64,000 bases of DNA. Origin: Stomoxys calcitrans (lineage: Eukaryota > Arthropoda > Insecta > Diptera > Muscidae). Under the pieces are notes generated by a model. The model was not told the DNA's origin. It searched no databases and saw only the letters and a list, made by a program, of their open reading frames with translations. The stretch is taken from NCBI RefSeq assembly GCF_963082655.1, contig NC_081552.1:194646098-194710097 (forward strand), in the 5' to 3' direction. The stretch's first letter is position 1; each line of letters begins with the position of its first letter. Position numbers and translations under genes: made by a program. Below are positions 10,835 to 21,770 of this stretch, one piece after another.

Positions 10835-10911
10835 TTATCCATTTTTATCAGAATCCATGGTGGTGGGCTGCCAAGATTCGGCCTGGCCGAACTTAGCACT
10901 CTTTTACTTCT

Positions 10912-12153
10912 TTAAAGTTAAAACATACCTCTCTTAATGAAAAATACGTTTAATTAATTGACGCAAACGCACGTGGTAATGCTTAGTTTGCATCCGCTGA
11001 AACATATGTTGGGTTTGACAGCTAGCTGTCCTAGTGGACCAAATCAATCAATGTGAAATCGATTTCTAAGATCAATGGAATGTTTGTGATTGATTGAGGT
11101 ACAATTTTGCCTATTTCAAACAAGTTGAAAATTGAGTTTTGCGGTGCTAGATGGGTAATTTCGCCCATAGTGGAATCATCTCATTGAACTGAAGATTACC
11201 TTTTGCATGCCAAAACAAGAAACCCCATACCTACCCACTTTTCCCCCAAATCCCCATACACAATCTTTTATAACTCATCTGCAAAGAAAATACGCTCTGG
11301 TATTCATCATTATTTGCATTTCCCATTTAATTTAAATAAAAATTCTGTATTTTTTTTCTTTGGTTTTAATGTATTTATATGCCACATATTAAACTTTTAC
11401 AGTTGTAGTTGTAAACAGTTTATGGAAGAACTTAATGTCGAACGATGTGTTGATGTTGTTGCCTTAAAACTACTTATGCGTTTAACTTATATGCAAGGAG
11501 AAAACTACAAAATGTAAATCTCGGAAAACTTAAATAACCCTACAACCCATTTAATACACAATAAACACTTGAGTAAAATAGTTTTTCGGATTATCCTTTT
11601 GTTATGACCATTAAAGCACAATTTGTCGGTGTTTTTGAGTATAGTGTAGTGTGGGGGTGTGTTGTTGTGTGAGTGTATGTGGGTGCGTGTGATATGGTGT
11701 ATAGGCGCATGTGTGTTGTGTTTACGTAAAGGAGGGACCTTTAAATGTGGTATTTCTTTGTGTGGGTGTGTGCTTGAGATTATGTACTTCAGATATGTTG
11801 TGTAGTGGCATGTTATTCAAAGTGATGTGAAGTGGAGTCGAAATTTAGCCCTGGCTCCGAGCATATTTGTGTTATATTACTTATTTAAAATAAATATTAG
11901 GTTTAATAATGAAAAAAAAAAAATGCAAAAAGAAAACTATATAACATAAAAAAAAAACCTGTTTCACTCTTCCTTCTTAGTGACTTACTTTCGTTTCATT
12001 CATTCACATGAGTTTACCCGTGCATGCCTTGCCTTCTCTTTCTCTATGTGGGGCAACTTTCAACAGTTGCCTTGATTCGTCTACAACACTCATACTTTTG
12101 GCTACGACTGAATGACAGGTTGCCATAAACTAACTTTGCTGGCGGCTCAGCCA
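10912..12153. other. 3' flank of the yellow-like gene: AT-rich, with a GT-rich tract
   Basis: No repeats of families A, B or C and no convincing ORF are seen; the 104-codon ORF at 11203-11517 has no recognisable features. A GT-rich low-complexity tract spans about 11645-11790. On the minus strand an ATTAAA motif (11902-11907) lies about 250 bases past the yellow-like stop codon and could be its polyadenylation signal; this is a weak call. Confidence 0.45.
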
Positions 12154-12449
12154 TTACCAACAACCTTGCATTCGCGACAATTGTTGTATGGCTCCACAGC
12201 CCACTCGATTTTGCATAAAATCGGGGAAATTACTTTGCAGCACACGCATTGTGTTGCGTTTGTAATCGGGCACTGCATGGGTGGCCAACTGACAGGTGGG
12301 ACTACGATAGACAGGCTTAAAGTTTGCCTCGGCAAATGTTGAGTTGGTATCCCAGCGATAGACTTCGGCGTCGCCCTCATTACGGAAGAAAATGGCTGAG
12401 CCATTGTCGGTTCCAATTATAACCATACGCGAAGGTTTCTTACCCAAGT
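12154..12449 (-). CDS. yellow-g2: Yellow-family protein, C-terminal exon
   Basis: This is the last coding exon, 296 nt. The acceptor 'tttatttgcag' ends at 12450. Two bases complete a split Asp codon, then 97 codons and a stop follow. The peptide has the hallmarks of a Yellow/MRJP C-terminus: a MVIIGTDNGSAIFF block, YRWDT, NFKPVYRS and VLQSNFPDFMQNRVGCGAI. Splicing to exon 1 at 20682 is phase-compatible and merges GRIM with LGKKPSRM. Yellow proteins are secreted beta-propellers; Drosophila yellow-g and yellow-g2 act in the ovarian follicle and eggshell. The g versus g2 paralogue is not resolved, and yellow-e relatives are not fully excluded. Frame and motifs are intact. Confidence 0.85.
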
Positions 12450-13067
12450 CTGCAAATAAACACAACACAACAAAAATGAGGCAAGTGATTATTTGTATGG
12501 CTAAAATACAATACAAAAAACAAATGTGTGTGTGTGTGTGTGTGTATGCAATTGTGTTCTAGACAAAATATGGAACACTCAAAGTATAGACGGACAGCAA
12601 TATGATGAGCAATTTTGATAGCTTTACCCCAGAACTTTTACAAAAGAACCAACTGCAAAGAACTGTTTAGTGCCGCGCCCCCCCTCCACCCGCTCTGCGC
12701 ACATCACCTGAATGTGGGCTAGCAGCAGGTTGACTGACCTACTTCATGGACTAGCACCTACGTATGTCTATGTATTCAATTATTTCGAAATTGCTGTTAT
12801 GAAAAGTTCATCAATTTTGTTTTGCAAATGCATTCAGCCACAACAACTCTACTTGTCGATACATAAATTCGATAAGGATACTCAACACCAAACAACAACA
12901 ACAACAAGCACCATGCATTCTGCTGACGTCTAGTATACTTTCAATGAATTTGTGTGTCAGATAATAAGATTTGAGTAAACAATGCAAATCATGTTGACCA
13001 TGTTTTTATAGGACAAAAACCGTGTATTAAGCAGAAAAATAGTAACCCTGCATACTAACAACAGAAA
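12450..13067 (-). other. Proximal part of the yellow-like intron, low-copy
   Basis: This intronic sequence follows the acceptor (in genomic order). It contains a (GT)n microsatellite at about 12522-12545 and otherwise AT-rich unique-looking sequence. No exon candidate is seen. Confidence 0.5.
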
Positions 13068-14812
13068 GGAGTAAATGTTAGCTCGGACCTAGATTAATAC
13101 ACACTTTACCATGGAGGCTCAAAATTTCAAATCGGGCGATAGCTTTATATGGCAGCTAGATCAGGTTATGGACCGATTAGGATCACATCTGATCGGTCTT
13201 TGCAGGTCACTGTGAAAATTTCAGCCAAATCGCATGAGAACAGCGCCATCTAGAGGCCCAAGAAGTAAAATCGGTAGATCGGTTTATATGGGAGCTATAT
13301 CAGGCCATAGACCGATTAAGACCGTTCTTGACTCAGTTGTTGGTAGTCATAACAGAACACTACACGCAAAGTTTTAGCCATATAGGACAACAATTGCGGC
13401 TTCGGTCGGTGAAGAAAATACAATAAAAAGGAGTAAATGTTAGCTCGGACCTAGATTCATATACACTTTACCATGGAGGCTCAAAATTTCAAATCGGGCG
13501 ATAGCTATATATGGTAACGAGATCAGGTTATGGACCGATTTGGATCACATCTGCTCGGTCTTTGCAGGTCATAGAAAAAGTCACTGTGAAAATTTTAGCC
13601 AAATCGCATAAAAATAGCGCCATCTAGAGGCCAAAGAAGTAAAATCGGTAGATCGGTTTATATGGGAAAATTGCGGCTTTCTCGGGCTCAAGACGTAAAA
13701 TCGGAAGATCGTTTTATAAGGGAGCTATATCAGGTTATTGACCGATTTGGACCGTACTTGGCACAGTTGTTGAAAGTGGTAACAGAACACCACATGCATG
13801 CATTTCAGCCAAATGGGGCAAAAATTGCGGCTTCCAGGGGCTCAAGAAGTCAACTCTTGACGAAGCCCGAGAAGGGCCCCTCGGACCCTATTTGCAAGAT
13901 TTCAGCCAAATCGTAGAAAAATCGAGGCTTGTAAGGGCTCAAGAAGTCAAATCGGGAGATCAGTTTATATGGGAGCTATATCAGGTTCTCGACCGATTTG
14001 GACCGTACTTGGCACAGTTGTTGGAAGTCATAACAGAACACCATGTACAAAATTTCAGCCAAGAAGTCAAATCTGGAGATCAGTTTATATGGGAGCTATA
14101 TTAGGTTCTTGACGGATTTGAACCGCACTTAGCACAGTTGTTGGAAGTGAAAAATTTCAGCCAAATCGGACAAAAATTCTGGCTTCCATGGGCTCAAGAA
14201 GACAAATCGGAAGATTGGTTTATATGGGAGCTATATCAGGTTCTTGACCGCTTTCAACCGTACTTAGGACAGTTGGTGGAAGTCATAACAGAACACCATG
14301 TACAAAACTTCAGTCAAATCAGATGAAAATTGGGGCTTCCATGGGCTCAAGAATTCAAATCGGGAGATCGGTTTATATAGGAGCTATATCAAGTTCTTGA
14401 CCGATTTAGACCGTACTTGGCACAGTTGTTGAGAGTCATAACAGAACACTATGTGGAAAATGTCAACCAAATCGGTCAAAAATTCTGGCTTCCATGGGCT
14501 CAAGAAGTCAAATCGGGAAATCGGTTGATATGGGAGCTATAACCAAATCTGAACCGATATGACCCATTTGCAATCCCTAACGACCTACATCAATATTAGG
14601 TACCTGTGCAAAATTTCAAGCGGTTAGCTCTACGCATTGGACCGCTATCGTTAATTCGACTGACGGACGGTCGGACATGACTAGTTCGAATCAGAATTTC
14701 GAGACAAACAACAATATTTATACCCTATGGGGTCCTAGATCAACATTTCGAGGTGTTACAAACGGAATGGGTAGATTAATATACACCCATTCTATGGTGG
14801 TGGGTATAAAAA
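13068..14812 (+). repeat. Family A array inside the yellow-like intron, with internal 362-bp duplication
   Basis: Plus-oriented A monomers show repeated GATCGGTTTATATGGGAGCT and CCGTACTTGGCACAGTTGTT. The head region comes at the end ('gacggacggtcggacatgac', 'tatggtggtgggtataaaaa'). The block starting 'ggagtaaatgttagctcgg' at 13068 recurs at 13430. The usual start terminus with CAAGTAAAAGCGTG is absent. Confidence 0.85.
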
Positions 14813-15862
14813 TTGGTCTGTTTGATAGCTATATCCAAGTATAAACTGATCTGAACCATCTACGACACGGATGTCGAAAAGCCTAAGATAAGTCACTGTA
14901 TCAAACTTCAGCGAAATCGGATTATAAATGCACCTTCTATGGAGTCAAGATTTTAAATAGAGAAGTGGGTCTATATGGCAACTATATCTAAATCTGAACC
15001 GATCTGGGCCAAAGTGAAGAATGATGTCAAGGGGCCTCACACAACCCATTGTCCTAAATTTTCGGTGAAATCGGACAATAAATGCGTCTTTTAAGGGAGA
15101 TCGGTCTATATGGCAGCTATATTCAAATCAGAACCGATCTGGGCCAAATTAAGGAAGGATGTCGAAGGGCCTAACACAACTCACTGTCCCAAATTTTCGG
15201 CGAAATCGGACAATAAATGCGTCTTTTAAGGGAGATCGGTCTATATGACAGCTTTATCAAAATCTAGACCGAACCGAGCTAAATTGAAGAAGGATGTCGA
15301 AGGGCCTTACACAACTCACTGTCCCAAATTTTGGCAAAAATCGGACAATAAATGCGCCTTTTATGGGCCTAAGAACTTAAATCGGTGAATCCGTCTATTT
15401 GGCAGCTTTATCCAAATCTGGACCGATCTGAGCCAAATTGAAGAAGGATGTCAAAGGGCCTAACACAACTCGCTGTCCCAAATTTGAGCAAAATCGGCCC
15501 AAGACTTTACACCCAGAGATCGGTCTATATGGTAGCTAAATCCAAATCTGGACCGATCGGGGCCAAATAGTGGAAAGATGTCGAGTGGCCAAGCACAACT
15601 CACTGTCCCGAATGTCAGCGAAATCGGATAAGTGTGGCTTTTATGGGGCCTAAGGCCTTACATCGGTGGATTGGTGGACAAGAAATGACGCTGTCCAAAG
15701 TTTCAGCTCAATATCTCTAGCTTTAACAACTCTAGCGTGATTTCAACAGACAGACGGACGGACGGACAGACGAACGTGGCTAGGTCGTCTTATATTTTTA
15801 CACCGATCAAGAATATATATGACAAAATGAATATACTCCCATCCTTTGGTGGTGGGTATAAC
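14813..15862 (+). repeat. Family B array inside the yellow-like intron
   Basis: Plus-oriented B monomers show GGTCTATATGGCAGCT, GATGTCGAAGGGCCTA and CACAACTCACTGTCCCAAAT. The microsatellite 'cagacggacggacggacaga' and the hairpin 'tcctttggtggtgggtata' close it. It is directly abutted to the preceding A head. Confidence 0.85.
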
Positions 15863-16481
15863 TAGTAAAAATATGCCATCTGAGAACCAGATAGTTATAT
15901 ATGCCCGAATCCAGTGAATATATTGTATACCTCAACGGACTTTTTTGTAGGGATTTTTTAGCACTATATTATGTTGAAATCGGAACATAAATTCTATCCT
16001 GACTGGGAAACTGCGTATATGGCAATTATATCCAAATATTGTCCAAACTAGACCATACTCGGTTCCGAAAGCGGTAGGCCTAACACCACTCATTGCATTA
16101 AATTTCAGCGAAATTTCAGTAATAAATGTGCGTTCTATGGCTCCAAAACCCTAAATTGGGAAATCGATATGGCCTAATTCGATTGTCCGATTGAATGTCG
16201 GGGGGCCTATTGTACTATATTTCAGTGATATTGGGAAACAAATGCTTGTTTTGTGGCCCCAAGAACATAAATCTGTAGAACGGTATATATCACAGCTTTA
16301 TCCAAATATAGACCAGTCGGAACTATATTGAGCACTTATATCGAAGAGCTTAACACAGCTTAATGTGAAAATTTTCAGTGAAATTTGGCAGATCGGAATA
16401 TATGGCAGCTATAACCAACTGTAGACCGATCTGGACCATACTGAGCACGGATATCTAAGGGTCAAACACAATTTAAATACC
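15863..16481 (+). repeat. Degraded family B monomers
   Basis: Diverged B-like units are recognisable by 'atatggcagctata', 'aaatttcagcgaaat' and 'gaccgatctggaccata'. They are older than the neighbouring array to judge from substitutions and small indels. Confidence 0.6.
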
Positions 16482-16656
16482 GCAGTGCGACACTTCTTTG
16501 CGAAGAAGTATTTACATGGCATAGTACCTCACCAATGTCACCAACTTTGAGAGGGGATAACCACCGCTGAAATTTTTTTCGGATGATCCCGCCATGAATC
16601 GAAGCTAGGGGTTTAAGGTCATAGGCGGACATACTAATCTCCGCGCAACGGTGAAC
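16482..16656 (-). mobile_element. SINE type 1 copy inserted in family B
   Basis: On the minus strand the diverged tRNA-like head and body match other SINE type 1 copies ('ggtactatgccatgtaaata', 'gtcgcactgc'). The B monomer sequence resumes on the far side at about 16660. Confidence 0.7.
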
Positions 16657-16881
16657 TCGCCAAACAAAACTCGCTATACCAAATTTCAGTGAAACAGGGT
16701 AATAAATGCGACTTTTGGGCCTCAGATCTTAAATCGGCAGATCGGTCTAAATGCCCAACGGACATAATACCCAAATTTTTTTCGGGTGTTTTGTCCGCTT
16801 TTGAAGCTGCCATAATGCTCAAATTCTTTTCTTGGGCGTTTTAAGCTACCCGTAGGCGGACAAAGATGACACAAACACACA
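16657..16881 (+). repeat. Residual family B monomer and unassigned spacer
   Basis: A B monomer piece ('aaatttcagtgaaacagggt', 'aaatcggcagatcggtctaa') ends near 16755. The following 120 bases are unassigned and lead into the next A element. Confidence 0.5.
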
Positions 16882-17908
16882 AAACAAGTAAGAGCGTGTT
16901 AAGTTCGGCCGGGCCGAATCTTATATATGCTTCTCCATGGATCGCATTTGTTGGTATCTCTTTTTAGGCAAACAAAGAATAATGAATAAAAACTGTTATG
17001 CTATTGGAGCTATATCAAGTTTATCGTCCGATTTCGACCATAAGTAAATTGAATGTTGGAGACCATAGTAAAAGTTATTGTGTAAAATTTCAGACAATTC
17101 GAGTAAGAATTGCGCCCTTTAGGGGCTCAAGAAGCAAAATTGGGGGATCGGTTTATATGGGAGCTGCATCAAGCTGTAGAACGATTCAGACTATATTTCT
17201 CATGTATGTTGAAGGTCATGGGAGAAGCCGTTGTACAAAATTTCAGCCAAATTGTACAATTACTGCGACCTCTAGAGGCTCAAGAAGTCAAGATCCCAGA
17301 TCGGTTTATATGGCAGGTTATGAACCAATTTGTACCGTACTTAGAACACTTGTTGGAAGTCACAACAGAACACCACATGCAAAATTAAAACCAAATCGGA
17401 TTAGCATTGCGCCCTCTAGGGGCTCAAGAAGTCAAGATCCAGGACCAGTTTATATGACAGCTATATCAGGTAATGAACCAATTTGAACCGTACTTAGAAC
17501 AGTTGTTGGAAATGATATCAAAACGCTTCATGTAAAATTTCAGCCAAATCGGACGAAAATTGCGCCCTCTATTGGCTCAAGAAGTCAAGACCCAAGATCG
17601 GTTTATATGGCAGCTATATCAAAACATGAACCGATTTGGCCTATTTACAATCCCAACCGACCTACACTAATAAAAAGTATTTGTGCAAAATTTCAATCGC
17701 CTAGCTTTACTGCTTCGAAAGTCAGCGTGCTTTCGGACGGACAGACAGACGGACGGACAGACGGACTAGCTATGTCCGTTCGTCTGTCTGTCCGTCCGTT
17801 CTACTTAAAATGACATGACGATCAAGAATATATATACTTTATTTCGAGGTGTTACAAACAGAATGACGAAATTAGTATACCCCCATCCTATGGTGGAGGC
17901 TGTAAAAA
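16882..17908 (+). repeat. Complete family A element in the yellow-like intron
   Basis: It opens 'aaacaagtaagagcgtgtta', then 'ggccgggccgaatcttata'. About four monomers follow. It closes with the microsatellite 'cggacggacagacagacgga', an inverted stretch of the same motif, and the hairpin 'atcctatggtggaggctgta'. At about 1.03 kb it is the plus-strand counterpart of 9719-10834. Confidence 0.85.
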
Positions 17909-18559
17909 CGGGTAGTGAGTAGAACAAGAGTTTGCAAAATGGTCATAAAGCCCAATGGGCAGGTGAGGTTGGAAGAATTTCATGGGCAGGTAAGGTTCGA
18001 AGAATTTCACGATGATTAATAACCCTACAAAGTGTATATTTAAAGTCGGAAATGTGTTGCAAGCAGAATGACTAAATGAAAATTATACCCCCCTGCTATC
18101 CAGCAGGTCATGGGATTAAAAAGGGGAATACTAAAACCTCACAGATTGCAATGAGAGAGTTTCGCTGAATGATTTCAAAACAAATGTCAATTGTTTTCAT
18201 TGGAATTTGTAAATATTTTCATTTAAGGCACTTTCGCTTATTTTCCATGGAATAAAATTCCATTTCGCCACCGAACAGGTGACTCCATCAAAATCTATTT
18301 TGCACTAAAAGATTCTGCTGATTTGTGGAAACAATTGTTTTATGGGAAAGACAACAGTGCTGACGGCAATATGCTGATTGCTGTCACCACTGATTGCTTG
18401 CCACTAAAACACTTAGAATAAATGTTCCATGCTACGACGTCTGCAGCAATTGCACCCACATGGACAAATCAGATATCCATGCTCTACAACTGTGTGGCAG
18501 TTGCCGGCCTCAAGGACAAACTATTTGTTTAAAAGACCTCTTACTACCAAACAGTTGTT
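17909..18559. other. Low-copy intronic sequence
   Basis: No recognisable repeat or exon. The open frame beginning near 18394 is short and runs into family A sequence, so it is not a gene. Confidence 0.45.
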
Positions 18560-18838
18560 GGAATACAGATGTGGAATATGGACCGATTTGGCCCATTTAT
18601 AATCCCAACTGGCCTACATAACATACATATGTGCAAAATTTCAAGCGTCTAGCTTTAAATCTTCGAAAGTTTGCGTGCTTGCGACAGACGGACGGACATG
18701 GCTAGATCGACTTAAAATGTCATGACGATCATGAATATACATACTTTAAGGGGTCTGAGACGTAAATTTCGTGGTGTTACAAACGGAATGACGAAATTAG
18801 TACATCCCCCTACCCCTTATGGTGGAGGGTATTATAAA
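18560..18838 (+). repeat. Family A head-proximal fragment
   Basis: It contains the last part of a monomer ('gaccgatttggcccatttat'), the microsatellite, 'gatcatgaatatacatactt' and the hairpin 'cttatggtggagggtatta'. The rest of the element is missing. Confidence 0.8.
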
Positions 18839-18839
18839 A

Positions 18840-19988
18840 TAAAATAGGTAAGGTTAGGTTGTAAAAGAGGATGCAGATATTAATCCGACCCAAGCAACTA
18901 TGAACATACACCTAAGCCAGCAATCGGCTTGTTGTGCGCTCCAAATACTAAAAAAGTAACCTCGAAAAAGACAATCCAAGTTATGAAGCATGTGCTACTT
19001 AAAAAATCCTTAATTACAATCACTGCCTCTCCCCTTAGTTAGTTCATGTCTTGTATTGTGTCCCCACCTAAATACTGGTGTCTGTTAGCCACGAAAGCCC
19101 GGCAATGTCTCATCATCTTTCCCACATGTACTACACATGATATCACTTGCCGCACTGATTTTGCATAAGTGAGCTCGTAATCCTATGTGTCCCGTTATGA
19201 CACCAACAGCTATACTGACCTTCTTTTTACTTACTTTCAGTAATAGCCTCGTCCTCTTCCGACCCGGATCACCCCATAAGATTTTCGCCGTTCTACCAAC
19301 TGTTTCGCCGTTCCGCGCAGCGTTTGTCGCCCACGACCTTAAATGGGAATGCGTCGACTCGAAGGCTTTGAGTTTAACAGTCCTCTGGCCTTCACCGCCA
19401 AATCGTCTGCCCTTTTATTCCCCTAAATCCGTTATGGCCCGACATCCAAACGATGCAGATTTTGCCATCCTCAGAGAAGGCGTTAATCTCCTTCCTACAC
19501 TGCAAAATTGTTCGTGACCTTACTCTCCTGGTTGTTATTACGCATTCCGTGATCGCCCGGATCTCCGCCTGCAGAACCGTATTATGGTCAGGCAGTCTAA
19601 AGCAGATCTCAGTCTCCCTGGCCCACTCTGTCCTCTAGCTTTGATCCATCCGTGTAATATGATCTTCCAGATGGCAATACTAGGGTTCCGTTAACCCAAG
19701 ACTGTGCCGATAGCAGCTGTGCCTCGCACTCGACTTCAAGTTTCATCTCAGGTATCCGATCGGAAACCTCTTACCTTCCTTCCAGGTTTCCTATCGTCGC
19801 CTCGATTATACCGCGATGGTATGAGCTGCTCCCATCCTCAATCCATTTTCCCATCGCCTTAAGTCTCATAGCCGCAGTGGCTGCCTTACACTTAATCTGT
19901 ATGTCAATGGGTCGGATATCTAGAATAGTGTCCAGTGCACTATTGGGCGTGGTCCTTATCACTCCGCCTACGCCAAGACAACATGTTC
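18840..19988 (-). mobile_element. 3' part of a decayed RNase-H-bearing LINE
   Basis: Reading the minus strand from 19988 down: GVIRTTPNSALDTILDIRPI and DIQIKCKA (post-RT region), an RNase H remnant with MSGHNGFRGIK where WVPGH would be expected, then GVITGHIGLRAHLCKI and a knuckle with C..C (CSTCGKDDET). The same element family is at 62736-64000, sharing LDTILDIRPI/DIQIKC except one substitution. Frameshifts and stops are present. It lies in the yellow-like intron. Confidence 0.8.
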
Positions 19989-20232
19989 TCTGAAAATCCG
20001 ATTTGGCTGAAATTTTGCACAATGACTTCTACGTCTACTGGTCTCCAACAGCCAAACCAAATATGGCCCTGTCGATTCATAACTTGGTATACCTCCAACA
20101 ACATAGCAATTCTTATCCAGTATCCTTTGTTTGCCCAAAAAGAGATGCCGTGCAAAGATCTTGACAAATGCGGCTCTTGGTGGAGGGTACATAAAATTCG
20201 TCGCGGCCAAACTTAGCACGCTTTTACTTGTT
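19989..20232 (-). repeat. Family A 3'-end fragment
   Basis: It starts within a monomer ('aaatccgatttggctgaaat') and finishes with the end block 'cttggtggagggtacataaa' and 'cacgcttttacttgtt' at 20232. It abuts the LINE at its 5' truncation. Confidence 0.8.
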
Positions 20233-20640
20233 AACAACTCCAACGTGACAGATGGACAGACAGACAGACATAGCTAGATCATCTTAGGTTTTTACGGCGA
20301 TCAAGAATTAACATACACTTACTGAAATTTATATTCTTGATCGTCGTAATAATCTAAGACGATCTAACCATTTCAGTCCGTCCACCCGTCTGTCCGCCCG
20401 TCCGTCCACCTGTCTGTCCGACCGTCTGTCCCTCCGTCCGTCTGTCCATCCGTCCGTCTGTCCATCCGTCCGTCTGTCCATCCGTCCGTCTGTCCATCCG
20501 TCCGTCTGTCCATCCGTCCGTCTGTCCGTCCGTCCGTCTGTCCATCCGTCCGTCTGTCCATCCGTCCGTCTGTCCATCCGTCCGTCTGTCCATCTGCCTG
20601 TCTGTTGAAATCCCCCTACAGTCTTTAAAAACATTTCCTT
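20233..20640. repeat. Family B head fragments with an expanded 16-bp microsatellite
   Basis: Plus-oriented B head pieces (20233-20330) meet a minus-oriented head (from about 20331). In the second, the usual short microsatellite has expanded to about 230 bp (20376-20605), with the unit CCGTCCGTCTGTCCAT repeated roughly eight times in the clean part. It lies only about 75 bases inside the intron from the exon 1 donor. Translations rich in DGRTDGQTDGWT are by-products. Confidence 0.85.
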
Positions 20641-20681
20641 CTAAGATCTCATCCAACCTCAACATTTACATAACAACTTAC

Positions 20682-21594
20682 CCATTATACGTCCATCGGC
20701 TACACCACTTCGCAGATATTCCGATTTCAATGAGAACAAACGATTCGTACTCAAATATGTGAAGTAGAGTTCGGTGGTGCCACAATCTTGGCGTATTAAT
20801 GCAATGTACAAAACATCACGTGTCCGACATCCGGTCGTCACAGCTTTGGGCAAAACAATGCGGAAACCACGATCAGCTTTTATGTTAAAGACAATGATAG
20901 CTCGATTGGCCGCATCACTGACATAGACAAAACACCCACCATCCGGGGCATAATCAACGGCCAAATACTGCAAACGTGAGTTGGTGGAGGTTAAGCCCTC
21001 TAGGTCAATGGATTTGAGCACTTTGCCGGTTTTGGCCGATAAAGCCATAACCTTGGGGGGACACTTGCGCACCGGTGTCTCCAGAGTGTTGACTATGCCC
21101 GTGTCCAGCACCCAAATGATTTCATTTTGATCAACCACTAAATCTACCACAGATTGCAAAGCTTTGCAGTTGCCCTCCTCTTGCATGTCCCAGCAGGGGA
21201 AGGGAGTAAAGGTGGCCGAACAGGTGCCAGGCTTTATGTTGGTCTTCACCAAGGTGGCGGGTACACCTTTGCGATAGCGCGGCAACGCTAAATAGATGGT
21301 GTCTCGGATTATTTGCGCTCTGGTGGCTATGACATTTTTGGAAATATATTTGCCAGAGCTTTTGAAAAGCGATTTGGTGGAGGCACAAGGAAATTCAAAT
21401 TGCCCTCCAGTCCATTGTACTACACTGGCAGCATCGTCACATTCCTTGTCTGGAGTCCATAGGCCATATTTAGTGCCTTGGGCCAAAGACTGGGGCAATT
21501 GGCTGGCAACTATGGCTATGAGTAGGGCTATGGAGGTGCAAGCAACCAACCGATGCCATCCCCTGCCATAGGGGGAACGTTGATGATTTAACAT
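20682..21594 (-). CDS. yellow-g2: Yellow-family protein, first coding exon
   Basis: The exon carries the ATG at 21592-21594 (context GCAGAGATG), the only upstream ATG after an in-frame TGA, and 304 codons plus one base. It ends at the donor ATGG|GTAAGT. Residues 16-33 are a hydrophobic signal-peptide core with likely cleavage after SLA (residue 38). Then comes the Yellow/MRJP domain: LWTPDKECDDAASVVQWTGG, FPCASTKSLFKSSGKYI, IYLALPRYRKGVPATLVK, PCWDMQEEGNCKALQSVVDL, WVLDTGIVNTLETP, RLQYLAVDYAPDGGCFVYVS and ELYFTYLSTNRLFSLKSEYL. The joined product of about 402 aa is normal for the family. The protein is likely secreted; by analogy with Drosophila yellow-g/g2 it may function in eggshell formation. 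Paralogue choice is uncertain. Confidence 0.88.
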
Positions 21595-21760
21595 CTCTGC
21601 CCAGCAGGCAACTAAACGTCTTTTAAGGGGCACAGTTCACTCTCTTCTGTGTGGGGTCTCGAAACCTTGAGACAAACGTTAGGTCGTTAGGGCGATTAAC
21701 GTTTTGTTATTGCTTTGCCGGCTTAAATTTCAAACTATTTGCATTCAATGATCTGCCAAA

Positions 21761-21770
21761 GATTATATAC
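21761..21770 (-). promoter_or_regulatory. Candidate TATA box of the yellow-like gene
   Basis: The minus strand reads GTATATAATC here, about 170 bases upstream of the ATG. A TCATTG motif at about 21746-21751 could be a weak initiator, though it lies closer to the TATA than the usual 25-30 bases. No other TATA-like sequence is nearer to the gene. Confidence 0.3.

Larger units (their letters stand above)
6208..10911 (-). repeat. Family B element interrupted by nested insertions
   Basis: The B head ('ttttttatacccaccaccaaagg' hairpin, microsatellite, 'cacgctacagtctt') is at 6208-6410. Its body resumes at about 8666 with 'caggttaagttcgaagatggg' and the monomers of 8700-9718. Its terminus 'ggccgaacttagcactcttttactt' is at 10868-10911. 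The interruptions are 6411-8656 and 9719-10834, both family A. Removing them leaves a B element in the usual order, so this is read as one host element. Confidence 0.75.

Noticed and set aside
11203..11517. 104-codon ORF downstream of yellow
   Set aside because: Low-complexity, no domain, AT-rich non-coding context.
13068..14812. Repeated RFIWELYQVIDRFGPYLAQLL peptides as a domain-repeat gene
   Set aside because: They occur in every family A array with frame breaks between blocks and no promoter or splice structure.
20329..20665. ORFs rich in DGRTDGQTDGWT
   Set aside because: They are translations of the expanded GTCC/GTCT microsatellite and lie in the yellow-like intron.
21595..21633. Longer N-terminus of the yellow-like protein starting at 21633
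   Set aside because: The codon there is GTG; the first ATG after the upstream in-frame TGA is at 21592-21594, directly before a plausible signal peptide.
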